Assembly: GCA_903231505.1 (NCBI GenBank)
Contig: CAFBRK010000097.1
Coordinates: 26,333 to 90,332, forward strand
Source: Olavius algarvensis associated proteobacterium Delta 3
GTDB taxonomy: Bacteria > Desulfobacterota > Desulfobacteria > Desulfobacterales > CAFBRK01
Length of the DNA: 64,000 nt
Direction of reading: 5' to 3'
Positions 44,103 to 54,507 of the stretch are shown here, one piece after another. Made by a program: the position numbers and the translations under genes. Every line of letters starts with the position of its first letter. The stretch's first letter is position 1. The notes beneath the pieces are model-generated. The model did no database searches. It was not told the DNA's origin and worked only from the letters and a program-made list of their open reading frames with translations.

Positions 44103-44876
44103 ATGTTATACACAATTATTGCCATCGTCGTACTGGTGATTCTGTTTCTGTCGGCAGCGCTGCGGGTGCTCAACGAGTACGAGCGGGGCGTCATATTCCG
44201 ACTCGGTAGGGTTATCGCCGCGAAAGGCCCGGGACTGATCATTCTGATTCCGATTATCGATAAAATGATCCGGGTCAGCATGCGGATTGTCGCCATGGAT
44301 GTAGACCCCCAGGATGTGATCACCCGGGACAATGTATCGGTCAAGGTAAACGCGGTGATCTATTTCCGTGTCATGGATCCCACCAGCGCCATTGTCGAGG
44401 TCGAAAACTACACGTACGCCATGTCCCAGCTGGCACAGACCACGTTGCGGAGCGTCTGCGGGGGGGCGGAGTTGGACGAGCTGCTTGCCGAAAGAGAGCA
44501 AATAAACAACCAGCTTCAGGAAATCCTCGACGCCCAGACGGATCCCTGGGGGATCAAGGTTTCTGCGGTCGAACTCAAGCACATCGACTTGCCGGATGAC
44601 ATGCAGCGGGCCATGGCGCGGCAGGCGGAAGCCGAGCGGGAACGGCGGGCAAAGATCATCAACGCCGAAGGTGAGTTCCAGGCCGCCAATCAGCTGGCCA
44701 ATGCGGCCGAGATCATCCAAAAGCATCCCACAGCGCTCCAGCTGAGATACCTGCAGACCATGCGGGAGATGGCCGCCGAAAACAACTCGACGACCATATT
44801 CCCGTTTCCCATGGATCTCTTCGGACCGTTGATCAGGCATTTTGGCAGCACCGAAACTGATCCGAAAACGGAATGA
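44103..44876 (+). CDS. Slipin (stomatin/prohibitin/SPFH family)
   Basis: 257 residues. One N-terminal hydrophobic anchor ([19 protein letters not shown]), then the SPFH core: [64 protein letters not shown] and [25 protein letters not shown] coiled coil follows ([23 protein letters not shown]). It organises membrane microdomains and partners the NfeD protease upstream. AAGGAG is six bases before ATG 44103; the ATG at 44097 overlaps that site and is less likely. Confidence 0.92.
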   Translation: MLYTIIAIVVLVILFLSAALRVLNEYERGVIFRLGRVIAAKGPGLIILIPIIDKMIRVSMRIVAMDVDPQDVITRDNVSVKVNAVIYFRVMDPTSAIVEVENYTYAMSQLAQTTLRSVCGGAELDELLAEREQINNQLQEILDAQTDPWGIKVSAVELKHIDLPDDMQRAMARQAEAERERRAKIINAEGEFQAANQLANAAEIIQKHPTALQLRYLQTMREMAAENNSTTIFPFPMDLFGPLIRHFGSTETDPKTE

Positions 44877-44968
44877 AACGAATTTCATTGACTTTGGTTA
44901 ACATCCTATTTTAGATAAACTTTTTTAATCATCCGAACGAGAGCGGCTTGCCCGGAAACGGGCTCTGA

Positions 44969-45003
44969 CAGCGGGGGCGGCATGCCTCCGCTGGTGCTTT
45001 TTT
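44969..45003 (+). terminator. Terminator-like hairpin after the nfeD-slipin pair
   Basis: A stem of nine bases with one mismatch (44969-44977 with 44985-44993), loop CGGCATG, then GTGC and a run of six T. It lies 93 nt after the slipin stop. Confidence 0.5.
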
Positions 45004-45104
45004 CGAGCATGAACAGAATCCCGGAATTAGGTTCCGATGGATTCCGTCGATCTGAATCGGAACATGTTATCTCAATTGCGTTTTACGAAGGGAAAGGAAC
45101 GGAT

Positions 45105-45436
45105 ATGGGCGGAAAAAAAAAGAAATCAAGGAAAAACCTCTCGAGAAAATGACGGCCAAGGAGCTTCGAGAGGTGGCCCTGGACATCCCTGAAATTGTCG
45201 GTGTCCACGGTATGAACAAGACGGAACTGATCAGCGCCATCAAAGAAGCTCGGGGCATCGTCGAGGAAAAAAGCAAAAAATCGGATGCCAAGTCCTCGGT
45301 GCGGGAGATCAAAAAGCAGATCAGTGAACTCAAGGCGAAGCGTGAGGCTGCTCTGGAGGCCGAGGATCGCAAGATGGCGGATATCTATCGGCGCAAGATT
45401 AGCCGGTTGAAGAAGAAAACGCGGCGAGCCGCTTAA
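45105..45436 (+). CDS. Small Rho N-terminal (Rho_N/SAP-like) domain protein, apparent frameshift in an A9 run
   Basis: The open frame from ATG 45149 encodes 95 residues: MTAKELREVALDIPEIVGVHGMNKTELISAIKEARG is a Rho_N helix-extended-helix domain, followed by a Lys/Arg-rich coiled coil (EIKKQISELKAKREAALEAEDRKMADIYRRKISRLKKKTRR). Such small proteins probably bind nucleic acid; the role is unknown. Upstream, ATG 45105 (with GGAACGG before it) reads MGGKKK and then, if one A is added to the nine-A run at 45113-45121, continues EIKEKPLEKMTAKEL straight into the domain, which looks like the true N-terminus. As sequenced, only the shorter frame is open. Confidence 0.7.
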
Positions 45437-45763
45437 CATGCGCCCGGGCTGATTCTGGATACTGGATACTGGATTCTGGATACTGGATACTGGATTCTTG
45501 ATTCTGGATGGCTTGCGGGCTGAACGTTCGAGGTTCGAGGCTTGTCCACCGTTGGTGGGTTCAGGATTAAAAGGATTCAGGATCCACGATGCAAGATGCA
45601 AGATGCAGGATATCTGGAGAATTGGAGTGATGGGGTACCATGGGCTCGGAGAATTTTCAGTACTCCGGTACTCCAGTACTCCAGGCTTTTCGTGCGTTAA
45701 TCCCACGGGCCAACGGGCCAACGGGCTGACGGGCTGACGGGCTGACGGTTAAATCGAAATTCC
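45437..45763. repeat. Intergenic degenerate arrays
   Basis: GATTCTGGATACTGGATACT array (45451-45510), hairpin CCACC-GTT-GGTGG (45546-45558), GTACTCCGGTACTCCAG array (45660-45684), and a CGGGCCAACGGGCTGACGGG array (45704-45749) that runs up to the xerC leader. No gene. Confidence 0.7.
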
Positions 45764-46705
45764 ATGAGCAACCGGACACTCAAATCGTTGCTTGAGCGCT
45801 ACATCGAAACCCTGTCCAGTGAGAAAGGGTACTCTGTACACACGTGTCGGGCCTATCAAAACGACCTGGAAGAGTTTTTACGGTATGCAGCCGCGTCATT
45901 TTCACCAGAGGCGTCCGTGGCCCCGGATGATGCCCTGGACGCGATCGCCATCGAGGACATCGACAATCTGGTGATCCGCGGCTATCTCGGCTTTTTGCAC
46001 CAGCGAAACAAAAAAACGACGGTCGCCCGGAAGCTTTCGGCGATTCGATCTTTTTTCAAGCATCTGGTGAAGCACGGGCGGCTTGCGAATAATCCGACGG
46101 ATGCGATTCTGACGCCCAAGCAGGACAAATCGATTCCAACCTATTTAACCGTGGATGAGATGTTCCGCCTGCTCGATTCCATCACGACCGACTCACTGCT
46201 CGGGATCCGCAATCGGGCTATTTTCGAAACGATGTATTCGAGCGGCATTCGAATTTCAGAGCTCTCGGGTCTCAATGTCGAGGATGCAGACCTTGCGGGG
46301 CGTGTCATGCGGGTGCTCGGGAAAGGGAACAAGGAGCGTATCGTCCCGATCGGCAGGACCTGCGCGGAGATGATTCGCGGGTACCGAAAGCGTCTTTTCA
46401 CGGAAACATCCATCCGCCCGGATACGGAGGGCCCGCTCTTTCTGAATAAAAACAAGGGGTGTCTCAGCGCCCGGTCCATTGCCCGAATATTGGAAGGAAT
46501 TTGCCGGCAGGTCGGACTGCCCATGGCCGTGTCACCCCATGCCATGCGGCATTCCTTTGCAACCCATATGCTCGACGCCGGCGCAGATCTGCGGGTGGTA
46601 CAGGAACTTCTGGGGCACAAAAACCTGTCGACAACCCAAAGGTACACTCACATCAGTATCGACAGGCTCATGAAAACCTATGACAAGGCCCATCCACGCA
46701 AATAG
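45764..46705 (+). CDS. xerC: Tyrosine recombinase XerC
   Basis: 313 residues. SAM-like N-terminal core-binding domain (LLERYIETLSSEKGYSVHTCRAYQNDLEEFL), then the catalytic domain with Arg in YSSGIRISELSGLNV, Lys in GKGNKERIVPIG, HAMRHSFATHML (H-x-x-R), and LGHKNLSTTQRYTHIS (His and the nucleophile Tyr). It resolves chromosome dimers at dif with XerD. The order xerC-hslV-hslU is conserved in many bacteria, supporting XerC over a phage integrase. The start is ATG 45764. Confidence 0.9.
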   Translation: MSNRTLKSLLERYIETLSSEKGYSVHTCRAYQNDLEEFLRYAAASFSPEASVAPDDALDAIAIEDIDNLVIRGYLGFLHQRNKKTTVARKLSAIRSFFKHLVKHGRLANNPTDAILTPKQDKSIPTYLTVDEMFRLLDSITTDSLLGIRNRAIFETMYSSGIRISELSGLNVEDADLAGRVMRVLGKGNKERIVPIGRTCAEMIRGYRKRLFTETSIRPDTEGPLFLNKNKGCLSARSIARILEGICRQVGLPMAVSPHAMRHSFATHMLDAGADLRVVQELLGHKNLSTTQRYTHISIDRLMKTYDKAHPRK

Positions 46706-46771
46706 ACCCACGCCTGGAGGGGCGCGGTTAACGGCCGGCTTCGAAGTGGCTTTTTCAACAAGGAAAAACCA

Positions 46772-47323
46772 ATGGGAATGCACGGGACAACCATTCTGGC
46801 ACTAGAACACAAAGGTACGATTGCCGTTGCCGGTGACGGCCAGATCACCTTGAACGATTCCGTGGTAAAGCATCATGCCAAAAAGGTGCGACGCATTTAC
46901 AATGATAAAATAATTGTCGGCTTTGCCGGAGCCACCGCCGACGCCCTGAACTTATCCGAGCGCCTGGAAAAAAAACTGGAACGGTACAACGGCAATCTCA
47001 CACGAAGCGCCGTTGAACTGGCCCGGGACTGGCGAACGGATAAGTACCTGCGTCGCCTGGATGCATTGATGGTTGCTGTGGACGAGACCCGAATGTTCCT
47101 GATATCGGGAAACGGTGACGTCATTGAGCCGGATGAGGGCATGGTCGGTATCGGGTCCGGCGGCACAACAGCGCTGGCTGCGGCCGGTGCATTGGTGAAG
47201 AACACGAACATGGGAGCCGAAGACATTGTTCGAGAAGCCATGCGGATTGCTTCCTCCATCTGCATATACACAAATGACAGTATTACCGTTGAGGTGATAG
47301 AAACAGATTCTTCTTCAAGTTAG
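46772..47323 (+). CDS. hslV: ATP-dependent protease proteolytic subunit HslV
   Basis: 183 residues. N-terminal threonine protease of the HslUV complex: HGTTILALEHKGTIAVAGDGQITLNDSVVKHHAKKVRRI, with the first Thr of GTTIL as nucleophile after processing, and later KIIVGFAGATADALNL and GSGGTTALAAAGALV. It is cytoplasmic and degrades unfolded proteins with HslU. AAGGA lies before ATG 46772; ATG 46778 is possible. Confidence 0.95.
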   Translation: MGMHGTTILALEHKGTIAVAGDGQITLNDSVVKHHAKKVRRIYNDKIIVGFAGATADALNLSERLEKKLERYNGNLTRSAVELARDWRTDKYLRRLDALMVAVDETRMFLISGNGDVIEPDEGMVGIGSGGTTALAAAGALVKNTNMGAEDIVREAMRIASSICIYTNDSITVEVIETDSSSS

Positions 47324-47567
47324 CCGGAGAATAGGGGCCGAGGATTCAGATGTCGGAAGTCCGATGACCGAGGTCGTAGGTCCCCTTAATCAAAGACGAC
47401 AGAAGACAGATGTCAGAGGACAGAGGACAGAAGACAGATATCAGAGGACAGAGGACAGAAGACAGATGTCAGAGGACAGATGATGAGTTCCACGTTCAAG
47501 CGGCCAAACGGGCTGACCGGCCAACCGGCTAACCGGCCAAACAGCGAGAGATAATTTTAGGGAAAAC
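47324..47567. repeat. 28-bp tandem repeat and CCGGCCAA array between hslV and hslU
   Basis: A 28-bp unit beginning AGAAGACAGATGTCAGAGGA is repeated nearly three times (47401-47428, 47429-47456, 47457-47476). An array of CGGCCAAACGGGCTGACCGG units follows (47501-47541). It separates two genes normally found close together. Confidence 0.75.
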
Positions 47568-48938
47568 ATGAGTGATTTAAGACCAGCAGACATCGTCGAA
47601 GCTCTGGATCGCTATATCATCGGTCAGGGCCGGGCCAAACGTTCGGTAGCTATCGCATTGAGGAACCGCTGGCGACGGCGGCAGGTCCCGGAAGACCTGC
47701 GTGACGAAATTGCCCCGAAAAACATAATTCTTATCGGACCCACCGGCGTGGGGAAGACGGAAATCGCCAGAAGGCTTTCCATGCTGACGGACTCACCGTT
47801 TATGAAGGTCGAGGCCTCCAAATTCACTGAGGTTGGCTATGTGGGCCGGGATGTGGAATCCATGGTTCGGGATCTTGTGGAACTTACCGTCAACATGATG
47901 AAAGTCCGGGAGCAGGGCGCGGTGCGGGAAAAGGCCGGAAAGGCTGCCGAGGAACGGATGCTCGATCTCCTGCTTCCCAAAAGCGGTCCAGCCGGATTTC
48001 AGGCCCCCGTTGGGGGCACCGGCTCCGAGCCGGAGGCCGGTGTGCCGGCGGCTCCGTCCGCTGCCACCCGGGAAAAACTCCGCAACATGCTCCAGAAGGG
48101 TAAATTGAACAATCGTGTCGTCGATCTGGATGTTGCCGACCGGAGTATTCCGATGGTGGAAATCTTCTCAAATGTCGGTATGGAAGAGATGGGTATCAAT
48201 TTCAAGGACATGTTCAGCGGGCTGATGCTGAAGAATACCAAACGGCGGAAAGTCAAGGTGCTCGAAGCTCTTGAAATCCTGACCAACGACGAAGCTCAGA
48301 ATTTGATCGACATGGACAAGGTGGTTCGCCTGGCCGTCGAAAAGGTCGAACAGTCCGGCATCATATTTCTGGACGAAATCGACAAAATTGCCGGAAGCAA
48401 CGGGGGACACGGTCCGGACGTTTCCAGGGAAGGGGTTCAAAGGGATCTGCTGCCCCTTGTCGAGGGCTCCACGGTGAACACCAAGTACGGCCCGGTGAAA
48501 ACAGATCATGTGCTGTTCATCGCCTCGGGTGCGTTTCATACGATCAAGCCGTCCGACCTGATCCCCGAGCTACAGGGGCGGTTTCCGATCCGTGTGGAAC
48601 TCGACTCTCTTGGCCGGGAAGAATTCGCACGTATCCTGGTCGAGCCGCGGAACGCCCTGGTACTTCAGTATATTGCGCTGATGCGAACCGAAGGGGTGGA
48701 AGCGGTTTTCGAGGACGATGCGATCGAGCGTATCGCCACCATTGCCGAAGAAGTGAATACGTCGACGGAGAATATCGGCGCCCGAAGACTCCACACGCTC
48801 ATGGAGTGCCTGCTCGAGGATATCCTGTTTGACGCGCCGGACATGTCCGATCAACGTGTCGTCATCGATGCGGCCTATGTAGACGACAAGCTGCAGCACA
48901 TCAAAGAGGATGACGATTTAAGTCGGTATATTCTTTAA
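47568..48938 (+). CDS. hslU: ATP-dependent protease ATPase subunit HslU
   Basis: 456 residues, AAA+ unfoldase. Walker A is [14 protein letters not shown], the Walker B region is [12 protein letters not shown], and the C-terminal sensor 2 is [42 protein letters not shown] holds the GYVG pore loop. The I-domain (residues about 110-235) includes an Ala/Gly/Pro-rich insertion ([19 protein letters not shown]). The C-terminal DDLSRYIL tail inserts into HslV. The start is ATG 47568. Confidence 0.95.
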   Translation: MSDLRPADIVEALDRYIIGQGRAKRSVAIALRNRWRRRQVPEDLRDEIAPKNIILIGPTGVGKTEIARRLSMLTDSPFMKVEASKFTEVGYVGRDVESMVRDLVELTVNMMKVREQGAVREKAGKAAEERMLDLLLPKSGPAGFQAPVGGTGSEPEAGVPAAPSAATREKLRNMLQKGKLNNRVVDLDVADRSIPMVEIFSNVGMEEMGINFKDMFSGLMLKNTKRRKVKVLEALEILTNDEAQNLIDMDKVVRLAVEKVEQSGIIFLDEIDKIAGSNGGHGPDVSREGVQRDLLPLVEGSTVNTKYGPVKTDHVLFIASGAFHTIKPSDLIPELQGRFPIRVELDSLGREEFARILVEPRNALVLQYIALMRTEGVEAVFEDDAIERIATIAEEVNTSTENIGARRLHTLMECLLEDILFDAPDMSDQRVVIDAAYVDDKLQHIKEDDDLSRYIL

Positions 48939-49453
48939 CTTCGGGTGTTTGGTGTTCGGTGTTCGGTACTTGGTATTTGATTGTCTCTAGTATGACGGGG
49001 GTAGCGAGCGTTACGGATCGAATGGATGCTGGATGCTCGATACTGGATACTGGATGATGTATTCCGGATACTGGATACTTGATGATAGTAGAACCAGATG
49101 TCGGATTTCGGATGTCTGATGTCGGAGGTCAGATGTCAGAGAGCAACTGACCGATGTCGGATGTCGGATGTCTGAGGTCGGAGGATAGAGGGCAGGTGCG
49201 GGTTTCAGGTTTCAAGATCCAGGATACAGGATGCACGTCTCATGGGGTGGAAACTGATTGATTGTCTTTCATATCCTGAATCCTGAGTCTTGGATCTTGT
49301 ATCCGAGTACAACCGGCCAAACCGGCAAACCAGCCAAACGGCCAACGGGCAAACGGGCAAACGGGCTAACCGGCAACCACACCTCAGAGGCATCAGCCGT
49401 TCCTGAAGCCGGAGCAGGAAAAGAGAAGAATACAGCAGAAAGATCTTTCACCC
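48939..49453. repeat. Intergenic degenerate arrays and diverged copy of the composite block
   Basis: GGATGCTGGATGCTCGATAC array (49023-49085), GATGTCGGATTTCGGATGTC array (49095-49190), then a diverged relative of the 181-bp block (49200-49317, with inverted words around GGATACAGGATGCA and TCTTGGATCTTGTATCC), and a CCGGCCAAACCGGCAAACC array (49312-49376). No gene. Confidence 0.68.
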
Positions 49454-50329
49454 ATGACTCCAAGTGTCGCCGACATATTGATCGAGGCCCTACCGTACAT
49501 CCGGAAGTTTTCCGGTATGACCGTCGTGATCAAGTACGGCGGTCACGCCATGGTCGACGAGCAGCTCAAGGAAGACTTTGCCAGAGACATCACTCTCCTC
49601 AAATTTATCGGGTTGAGTCCTGTCGTGGTGCATGGCGGGGGCCCCCAGATTAATTCGGTACTCGATCGGATGGGTATCCGCCCCAGGTTTGTACGGGGGA
49701 TGCGGATGACCGACGAGCCGACCATGGACGTGGTGGAAATGGTGCTGGGCGGTAAAGTCAACAAATCGATCGTTGCCCAGATAAACCGACAGGGAGGCAA
49801 AGCGGTCGGTCTCAGCGGCAAGGACGGCGGGCTGATCCAGGCGAAAAAGCTTCATATCGTCTACCAGGAGGAAGAGAACAAACCGCCGGAAATTATCGAT
49901 CCGGGGCTTGTCGGAGAAGTGACCCGCATCCAGCCGGCGATTATCGAGACGCTCACCGAAAAAGGGTTTATTCCCATTATCGCACCGGTCGGTGTCGGCG
50001 AGGCCGGCGAGACCTTTAATATGAATGCCGACCTTGTGGCCAGCCGCATGGCAGTGGCGCTGGGAGCCGGGCGTTTAGTCTATGTGACGGATGTGGACGG
50101 GGTCCTCGATGCCTCCAACCAGCTTATCTCCTCCATCGATGCCGAGACCATCGGCAGGATGGTGGCCGGCGGCACCATCACCGGCGGCATGATTCCCAAA
50201 ATCGAGTATGCGTTGGACGCCATCAAGGGGGGCGTGGAAAAGGTGCCGATCATCAATGGGAAACAGCGCCACGCCATACTTTTGGAATTGTTTACGGACA
50301 AGGGTATCGGCACGGAAGTGACTCATTGA
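49454..50329 (+). CDS. argB: Acetylglutamate kinase
   Basis: 291 residues. Second step of arginine synthesis: phosphorylates N-acetylglutamate. Motifs: [58 protein letters not shown], and [31 protein letters not shown]. The N-terminal helix [13 protein letters not shown] resembles arginine-sensitive hexameric forms, but feedback inhibition is inference. The start is ATG 49454. Confidence 0.96.
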   Translation: MTPSVADILIEALPYIRKFSGMTVVIKYGGHAMVDEQLKEDFARDITLLKFIGLSPVVVHGGGPQINSVLDRMGIRPRFVRGMRMTDEPTMDVVEMVLGGKVNKSIVAQINRQGGKAVGLSGKDGGLIQAKKLHIVYQEEENKPPEIIDPGLVGEVTRIQPAIIETLTEKGFIPIIAPVGVGEAGETFNMNADLVASRMAVALGAGRLVYVTDVDGVLDASNQLISSIDAETIGRMVAGGTITGGMIPKIEYALDAIKGGVEKVPIINGKQRHAILLELFTDKGIGTEVTH

Positions 50330-50350
50330 CCTACTGTATAATCGGAGAAG

Positions 50351-50454
50351 AGGATCCAAGATGCCAAGGGTCCAAGGATTCGAGTGAAAGATGAAAAGAG
50401 CTGAAACATCCTTAAAAACCCTTGAACCCTTGAACCCTTGAATCCTTGAACCCT
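50351..50454. repeat. Inverted arms of the CCAAGGATTCAAGG class
   Basis: Left arm AAGATGCCAAGGGTCCAAGG (from 50358) and right arm CCCTTGAACCCTTGAACCC (from 50419) are inverted and separated by about 40 bp. The same arm class recurs at 54571-54816. Confidence 0.65.
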
Positions 50455-50460
50455 CATCTC

Positions 50461-50489
50461 CAAATAAAATCGTAGGACGGTTTTATTTG
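50461..50489 (+). promoter_or_regulatory. Tandem-hairpin module, copy 4 (second hairpin only)
   Basis: CAAATAAAATCGT-AGG-ACGGTTTTATTTG, a 13-bp stem with one T-G wobble. Hairpin 1 is absent. It lies 24 nt upstream of the argD start at 50514. Confidence 0.65.
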
Positions 50490-50513
50490 GAGATGAGTAC
50501 AGCGAGGCGAACG

Positions 50514-51713
50514 ATGAACTCCGGATATATGGAACGGGCGGAGAAGGTGCTGGCAACGACTTACAAGCGGCAGCCTCTGGTGTTGACCCGAGGAAAGGGT
50601 TGCCGGTTGTGGGACAGCCAGGACCGCAGCTACCTGGACTTTGTGGCCGGCATTGCCGTCTGCAACCTCGGCCACGGCCATCCCGACATCGCCCGGGCGC
50701 TCGCCACCCAGGCAGAGAAGTTGTGTCATGTGTCGAATCTCTATTACACGGTTCCGCAGATGGAACTGGCCGAACGGCTCACCCGGGTCAGCTTCGCGGA
50801 TCGGGCGTTTTTCTGCAACAGCGGCGCCGAAGCCAATGAGGCGGCCATCAAGCTGGCGAGAAAGTATTTCAGTGCGAAGAATCAGGGCGCCCGTCATCGC
50901 ATCATCAGTATGGAACGGTCCTTTCATGGAAGAACCATGGCGACCCTCTCCGCGACCGGACAGGATAAAATCCAGAAAGGATTTGAACCGTTGCTGGACG
51001 GATTCGACTTCGTACCTTTTGGAGATGCCGATGCCTTGCGGCGACAGATAGGCCCGGAAACATGCGCCGTGATGCTCGAGCCGGTTCAGGGAGAGGGCGG
51101 CGTTCGATGTCCTCCGGAGGGCTATCTCGCAGAGGTACGGCACATCTGTGACGATGAGGGCCTGTTGCTGATTTACGATGAGATCCAGACCGGTATAGGC
51201 AGAACGGGCAAACTTTTTGCGTATGAGCATTCAGGAGCGGTTCCCGACATCATGACGTTGGCCAAGGCTCTGGGCAACGGGCTTCCCATCGGGGCGATGC
51301 TCGTAACGGAATCCGTGGCGGCGGTGTTCGGGCCGGGCTCCCATGCAACGACCTTCGGCGGCACGCCGGTCATCACGGCCGCTGCCCTGGAAGTGATGCG
51401 CTTGCTCATCGATAAGGGAATTGTCGCCCATGGTGCGGAGGTCGGTAACTATTTTCGCGGTCGGCTGGAGGATTTGGCGCGGCGGCATCCGGACGTGGTG
51501 GAAGATGTTCGCGGTATCGGCCTCCTTCTGGGGCTCAAGCTGTCAACGCCCGGCGATCCGGTGGTTGCAGCCTGCATGGAAAGAGGATTTCTGATTAACT
51601 GCATCCAGGACCGGATTCTCCGGTTCGTACCGCCGCTGGTGGTGGAAACACCCGAGATCGATGCCCTGATCGACTGCCTGGACGAGGTCCTGCCGCTGCT
51701 GAAGGACGCCTGA
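50514..51713 (+). CDS. argD: Acetylornithine aminotransferase
   Basis: 399 residues. Class III PLP aminotransferase for the fourth step of arginine synthesis, often also used in lysine synthesis. Motifs: YLDFVAGIAVCNLGHGHPDI, FFCNSGAEANEAAIKLARKY, SMERSFHGRTMATLSATGQ, LIYDEIQTGIGRTGKLFAYEH, and TLAKALGNGLPIGAMLV with the PLP Lys. ATG 50514 (MNSGYMERAEKVL) is preferred: GAGG lies six bases upstream and the N-terminus matches the family. ATG 50493 sits directly on a hairpin with no spacing. Confidence 0.94.
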   Translation: MNSGYMERAEKVLATTYKRQPLVLTRGKGCRLWDSQDRSYLDFVAGIAVCNLGHGHPDIARALATQAEKLCHVSNLYYTVPQMELAERLTRVSFADRAFFCNSGAEANEAAIKLARKYFSAKNQGARHRIISMERSFHGRTMATLSATGQDKIQKGFEPLLDGFDFVPFGDADALRRQIGPETCAVMLEPVQGEGGVRCPPEGYLAEVRHICDDEGLLLIYDEIQTGIGRTGKLFAYEHSGAVPDIMTLAKALGNGLPIGAMLVTESVAAVFGPGSHATTFGGTPVITAAALEVMRLLIDKGIVAHGAEVGNYFRGRLEDLARRHPDVVEDVRGIGLLLGLKLSTPGDPVVAACMERGFLINCIQDRILRFVPPLVVETPEIDALIDCLDEVLPLLKDA

Positions 51714-51818
51714 AGCGCCCAAGGCATGGCATCGGGGGGAGACAATCGGCACGGCGCGGGACACAATCAGATGAGATTAAGATCGTTCATGAAGCCCCCG
51801 CAGCCACTTGACCTAATA

Positions 51819-51858
51819 GCGACATCGTCGCGTTTCATAAAATCGTAGCACGATTTTA
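51819..51858 (+). promoter_or_regulatory. Tandem-hairpin module, copy 5
   Basis: GCGAC-ATC-GTCGC (51819-51831) and ATAAAATCGT-AGC-ACGATTTTA (51837-51858), followed by TAGGAGGGG as ribosome site for argF. It ends 24 nt before the start codon. Confidence 0.78.
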
Positions 51859-51882
51859 CTCTCAAACAGATAGGAGGGGATA

Positions 51883-52797
51883 ATGAAAAAAGATATTCTC
51901 ACCCTTCTGGACTTGAACAAAAAAGATGTGGACATGCTGATCCGGCGTGCCCTTGAGCTCAAGAAAGACCGGAGTCAAGGAGCGTCCGAGAGACCGCTTT
52001 TGGGGAAAACCTTGGGCTTGATTTTTGACAAGCCCTCCACACGGACACGGATTTCATTCGAAGCGGCGATGGTCCAGCTCGGCGGAACGCCCATTTTTAT
52101 CAGCGCAAAAGATTCACAAATGGCCCGGAACGAGCCGGTGCGGGACACCGCCAGGGTGCTCTCCCGCTACCTGGACGTGCTGGCGATAAGGACCTTTTCA
52201 GATGACCGCATCCGGGAATTTGCCGACTATTCGACGATTCCTGTCATCAACGCATTGACCGACCTGTACCATCCGATTCAGGTCCTCAGCGATGTCATGA
52301 CCGTGGTGGAAGCAAAGGGCCGTTATCAGGACCTGCGGATTGTGTGGGTCGGCGACGGCAATAACGTCGCCCATTCATGGATCAACGCGGCTGCCGTGCT
52401 GGACCTTGAATTAATCCTTGCCTGCCCCGAGGGGTATCAACCGGACGCCGCTGTTCTGGATCGAGCCGTTCAAAAAGGTGGCGGAAAAATCCGGGTTGTC
52501 CAGGACCCGGCTGTTGCCGTCCGGCAGGCCGATGTTCTTTATACCGATGTGTGGGCCAGTATGGGTCAGGAAGAGCAGCAGACCGAACGGGTGGATGTAT
52601 TTTCGGCCTATCAGGTGAACCGTGCGCTGGTTGACGCCGGGGCAGAGGATGTTATTGTGATGCACTGTCTACCGGCCCATCGTGGTGAAGAAATCAGCGA
52701 AGAGGTTCTCGAAGGGGAGCGGTCCGTGGTATGGGACCAGTCGGAGAACAAGCTTCATATGCACAAGGCCGTTCTGGAGTGGCTGATTGGGAGGTAG
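51883..52797 (+). CDS. argF: Ornithine carbamoyltransferase
   Basis: 304 residues. Converts ornithine and carbamoyl phosphate to citrulline. Motifs: FDKPSTRTRISFEAAMVQLGG (carbamoyl phosphate), LYHPIQVLSDVMTVVE, WVGDGNNVAHSWINAA, and the ornithine-binding VMHCLPAHRGEEISEEV. TAGGAGGGG precedes ATG 51883, a strong ribosome site immediately after the hairpin module. Confidence 0.96.
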   Translation: MKKDILTLLDLNKKDVDMLIRRALELKKDRSQGASERPLLGKTLGLIFDKPSTRTRISFEAAMVQLGGTPIFISAKDSQMARNEPVRDTARVLSRYLDVLAIRTFSDDRIREFADYSTIPVINALTDLYHPIQVLSDVMTVVEAKGRYQDLRIVWVGDGNNVAHSWINAAAVLDLELILACPEGYQPDAAVLDRAVQKGGGKIRVVQDPAVAVRQADVLYTDVWASMGQEEQQTERVDVFSAYQVNRALVDAGAEDVIVMHCLPAHRGEEISEEVLEGERSVVWDQSENKLHMHKAVLEWLIGR

Positions 52798-53295
52798 GCA
52801 TTCGAATACTGGATGCTTGTCCGCATTGCGGACTGGAAGTCGGAGGCTGGAGGTCAGAGGACAGAGGACAGAGGACAGAGGGCAGAGGAAAGGTGTCGGG
52901 TTTCAGGTTTCAGGGGACAGGGATTGGAGCTGAAAGCTGAAGGCTGAAAGATGAAAAGAAGAGATGCAAGCTGCAGTATACAAGATGCACCCAAAAGAGA
53001 TCGAGAGCTCATTGATCGATAGCAGTCCCCTTAATCATGTATCCTGAATCTTGAAACTTGTATCTTGACCCAACCGGCCAAACCGGCAAACCGGCTAAAC
53101 CGGCCAACAGACACACGGGCCAACGGGCCAACGGGCTAACGGGCTAACGGGCAAACCGGCAAACCGGCAAACCGGCCAATCCCGCCTTGGCGGGACAAAC
53201 GGGCAAACCGGCTAACGCTTCGACTTCGCTTCCTCGATTCCGCACTATCGGGATTCGAGGCAGGCGGGAAAATCAGGAATAAGGAGATAAACCAG
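52798..53295. repeat. Composite intergenic block, copy A, with flanking arrays
   Basis: CAGAGGACAGAGGACAGAGG array (about 52853-52886); the 181-bp core 52893-53073, nearly identical to 58326-58506; then a CCGGCCAAACCGGCAAACCG array (53074-53215) containing hairpin TCCCGCC-TT-GGCGGGA (53180-53195). A 3-nt-loop hairpin GTCCGC-ATT-GCGGAC lies at 52819-52833. No gene. Confidence 0.8.
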
Positions 53296-54507
53296 GTGGC
53301 GAATAATGTAAAGAAAGTCGTACTTGCCTATTCCGGAGGCCTGGATACATCGGTTATTCTCCGATGGATAATCGAAACCTATGGCTGCGAAGTGGTCACC
53401 TTTTCCGCCGACATCGGGCAGGAGGAAGATCTGGAACAGGTCCGGAGAAATGCGGTCCACACCGGGGCAAGCAAGGTTTACATCGACGATTTGAAGGAAA
53501 CGTTTGTCAAAGATTACGTGTTTCCGGCCTTTCGGGCCAACGCGATCTACGAGGGACAGTACCTGCTCGGGACATCCATCGCCCGTCCCCTCATTGCCAA
53601 ACGGCAAATGGAAATAGCCGCGGCAGAAGGGGCGGATGCTGTCAGCCACGGGGCTACGGGCAAAGGAAACGACCAGGTGCGTTTCGAACTCGCTTACCTG
53701 GCGATCGATCCCAATATCCGGATTATCGCCCCCTGGCGGGAGTGGGACCTCAACTCCCGAACGCAGCTTATGGCGTTTGCGGAAACCCACGGTATCGCCG
53801 TCCCCACCACCCACAGCAAACCCTACAGCACCGACTGGAATCTTCTTCACATCAGTTATGAGGGGGGTATTCTGGAAGATCCCTGGGCGGCGGCACCCGA
53901 TGATATTTACACGTTGACCGTATCCCCCCAGCAGGCGCCGGATAAACCGGAAACCATGGACATCGAGTTCCGGTCCGGGGACCCCGTGGCGATCAATGGA
54001 GAAGAACTCGCCCCTGCCGCACTTTTAAAAAAGCTCAATGTTATCGGCGGTCGAAACGGAATCGGAAGGGTCGATCTCGTTGAGAACCGGTTTGTCGGTA
54101 TGAAATCCAGGGGAGTATACGAAACACCCGGCGGGACGATATTGCGGGCGGCCCATATTGCCATGGAGTCCATTACTCTGGACCGGGAAGTCATGCACCT
54201 GCGCGACAGCCTGATCCCCAAATATGCGGAGCTCGTTTACAATGGATTCTGGTTTTCACCCGAACGGCGTCTTTTACAGACCTTGATCGACGAAACCCAG
54301 AAAATGGTGTCCGGGCTGGTACGGCTGGAACTTTACAAAGGAAATTGCCGGGTTCTGGGGCGTCGATCGGACCACTCCCTGTACCGGGAGGACTTTGCCA
54401 CGTTTGAGGATGACAGCGTCTACCGTCAGAAGGACGCCGAAGGATTCATCCGTCTCAATTCTCTGCGGCTCAGGATCCAGCGGATGCTGGAACAAATGGG
54501 ATCTTAG
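53296..54507 (+). CDS. argG: Argininosuccinate synthase
   Basis: 403 residues. Joins citrulline and aspartate using ATP. Motifs: [17 protein letters not shown] (PP-loop), [49 protein letters not shown], and [21 protein letters not shown]. It starts at GTG 53296, with AAGGAGATAAA upstream. A long repeat block separates it from argF. Confidence 0.96.
   Translation: MANNVKKVVLAYSGGLDTSVILRWIIETYGCEVVTFSADIGQEEDLEQVRRNAVHTGASKVYIDDLKETFVKDYVFPAFRANAIYEGQYLLGTSIARPLIAKRQMEIAAAEGADAVSHGATGKGNDQVRFELAYLAIDPNIRIIAPWREWDLNSRTQLMAFAETHGIAVPTTHSKPYSTDWNLLHISYEGGILEDPWAAAPDDIYTLTVSPQQAPDKPETMDIEFRSGDPVAINGEELAPAALLKKLNVIGGRNGIGRVDLVENRFVGMKSRGVYETPGGTILRAAHIAMESITLDREVMHLRDSLIPKYAELVYNGFWFSPERRLLQTLIDETQKMVSGLVRLELYKGNCRVLGRRSDHSLYREDFATFEDDSVYRQKDAEGFIRLNSLRLRIQRMLEQMGS

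Noticed and set aside
44106..44888. Minus-strand frame opposite slipin
   Set aside because: Shadow frame; the slipin product has full SPFH motifs.
45764..46705. Tyrosine recombinase as a phage or integron integrase
   Set aside because: Length, motifs and the xerC-hslV-hslU order indicate the chromosomal dimer-resolution enzyme; no phage genes or attachment sites nearby.
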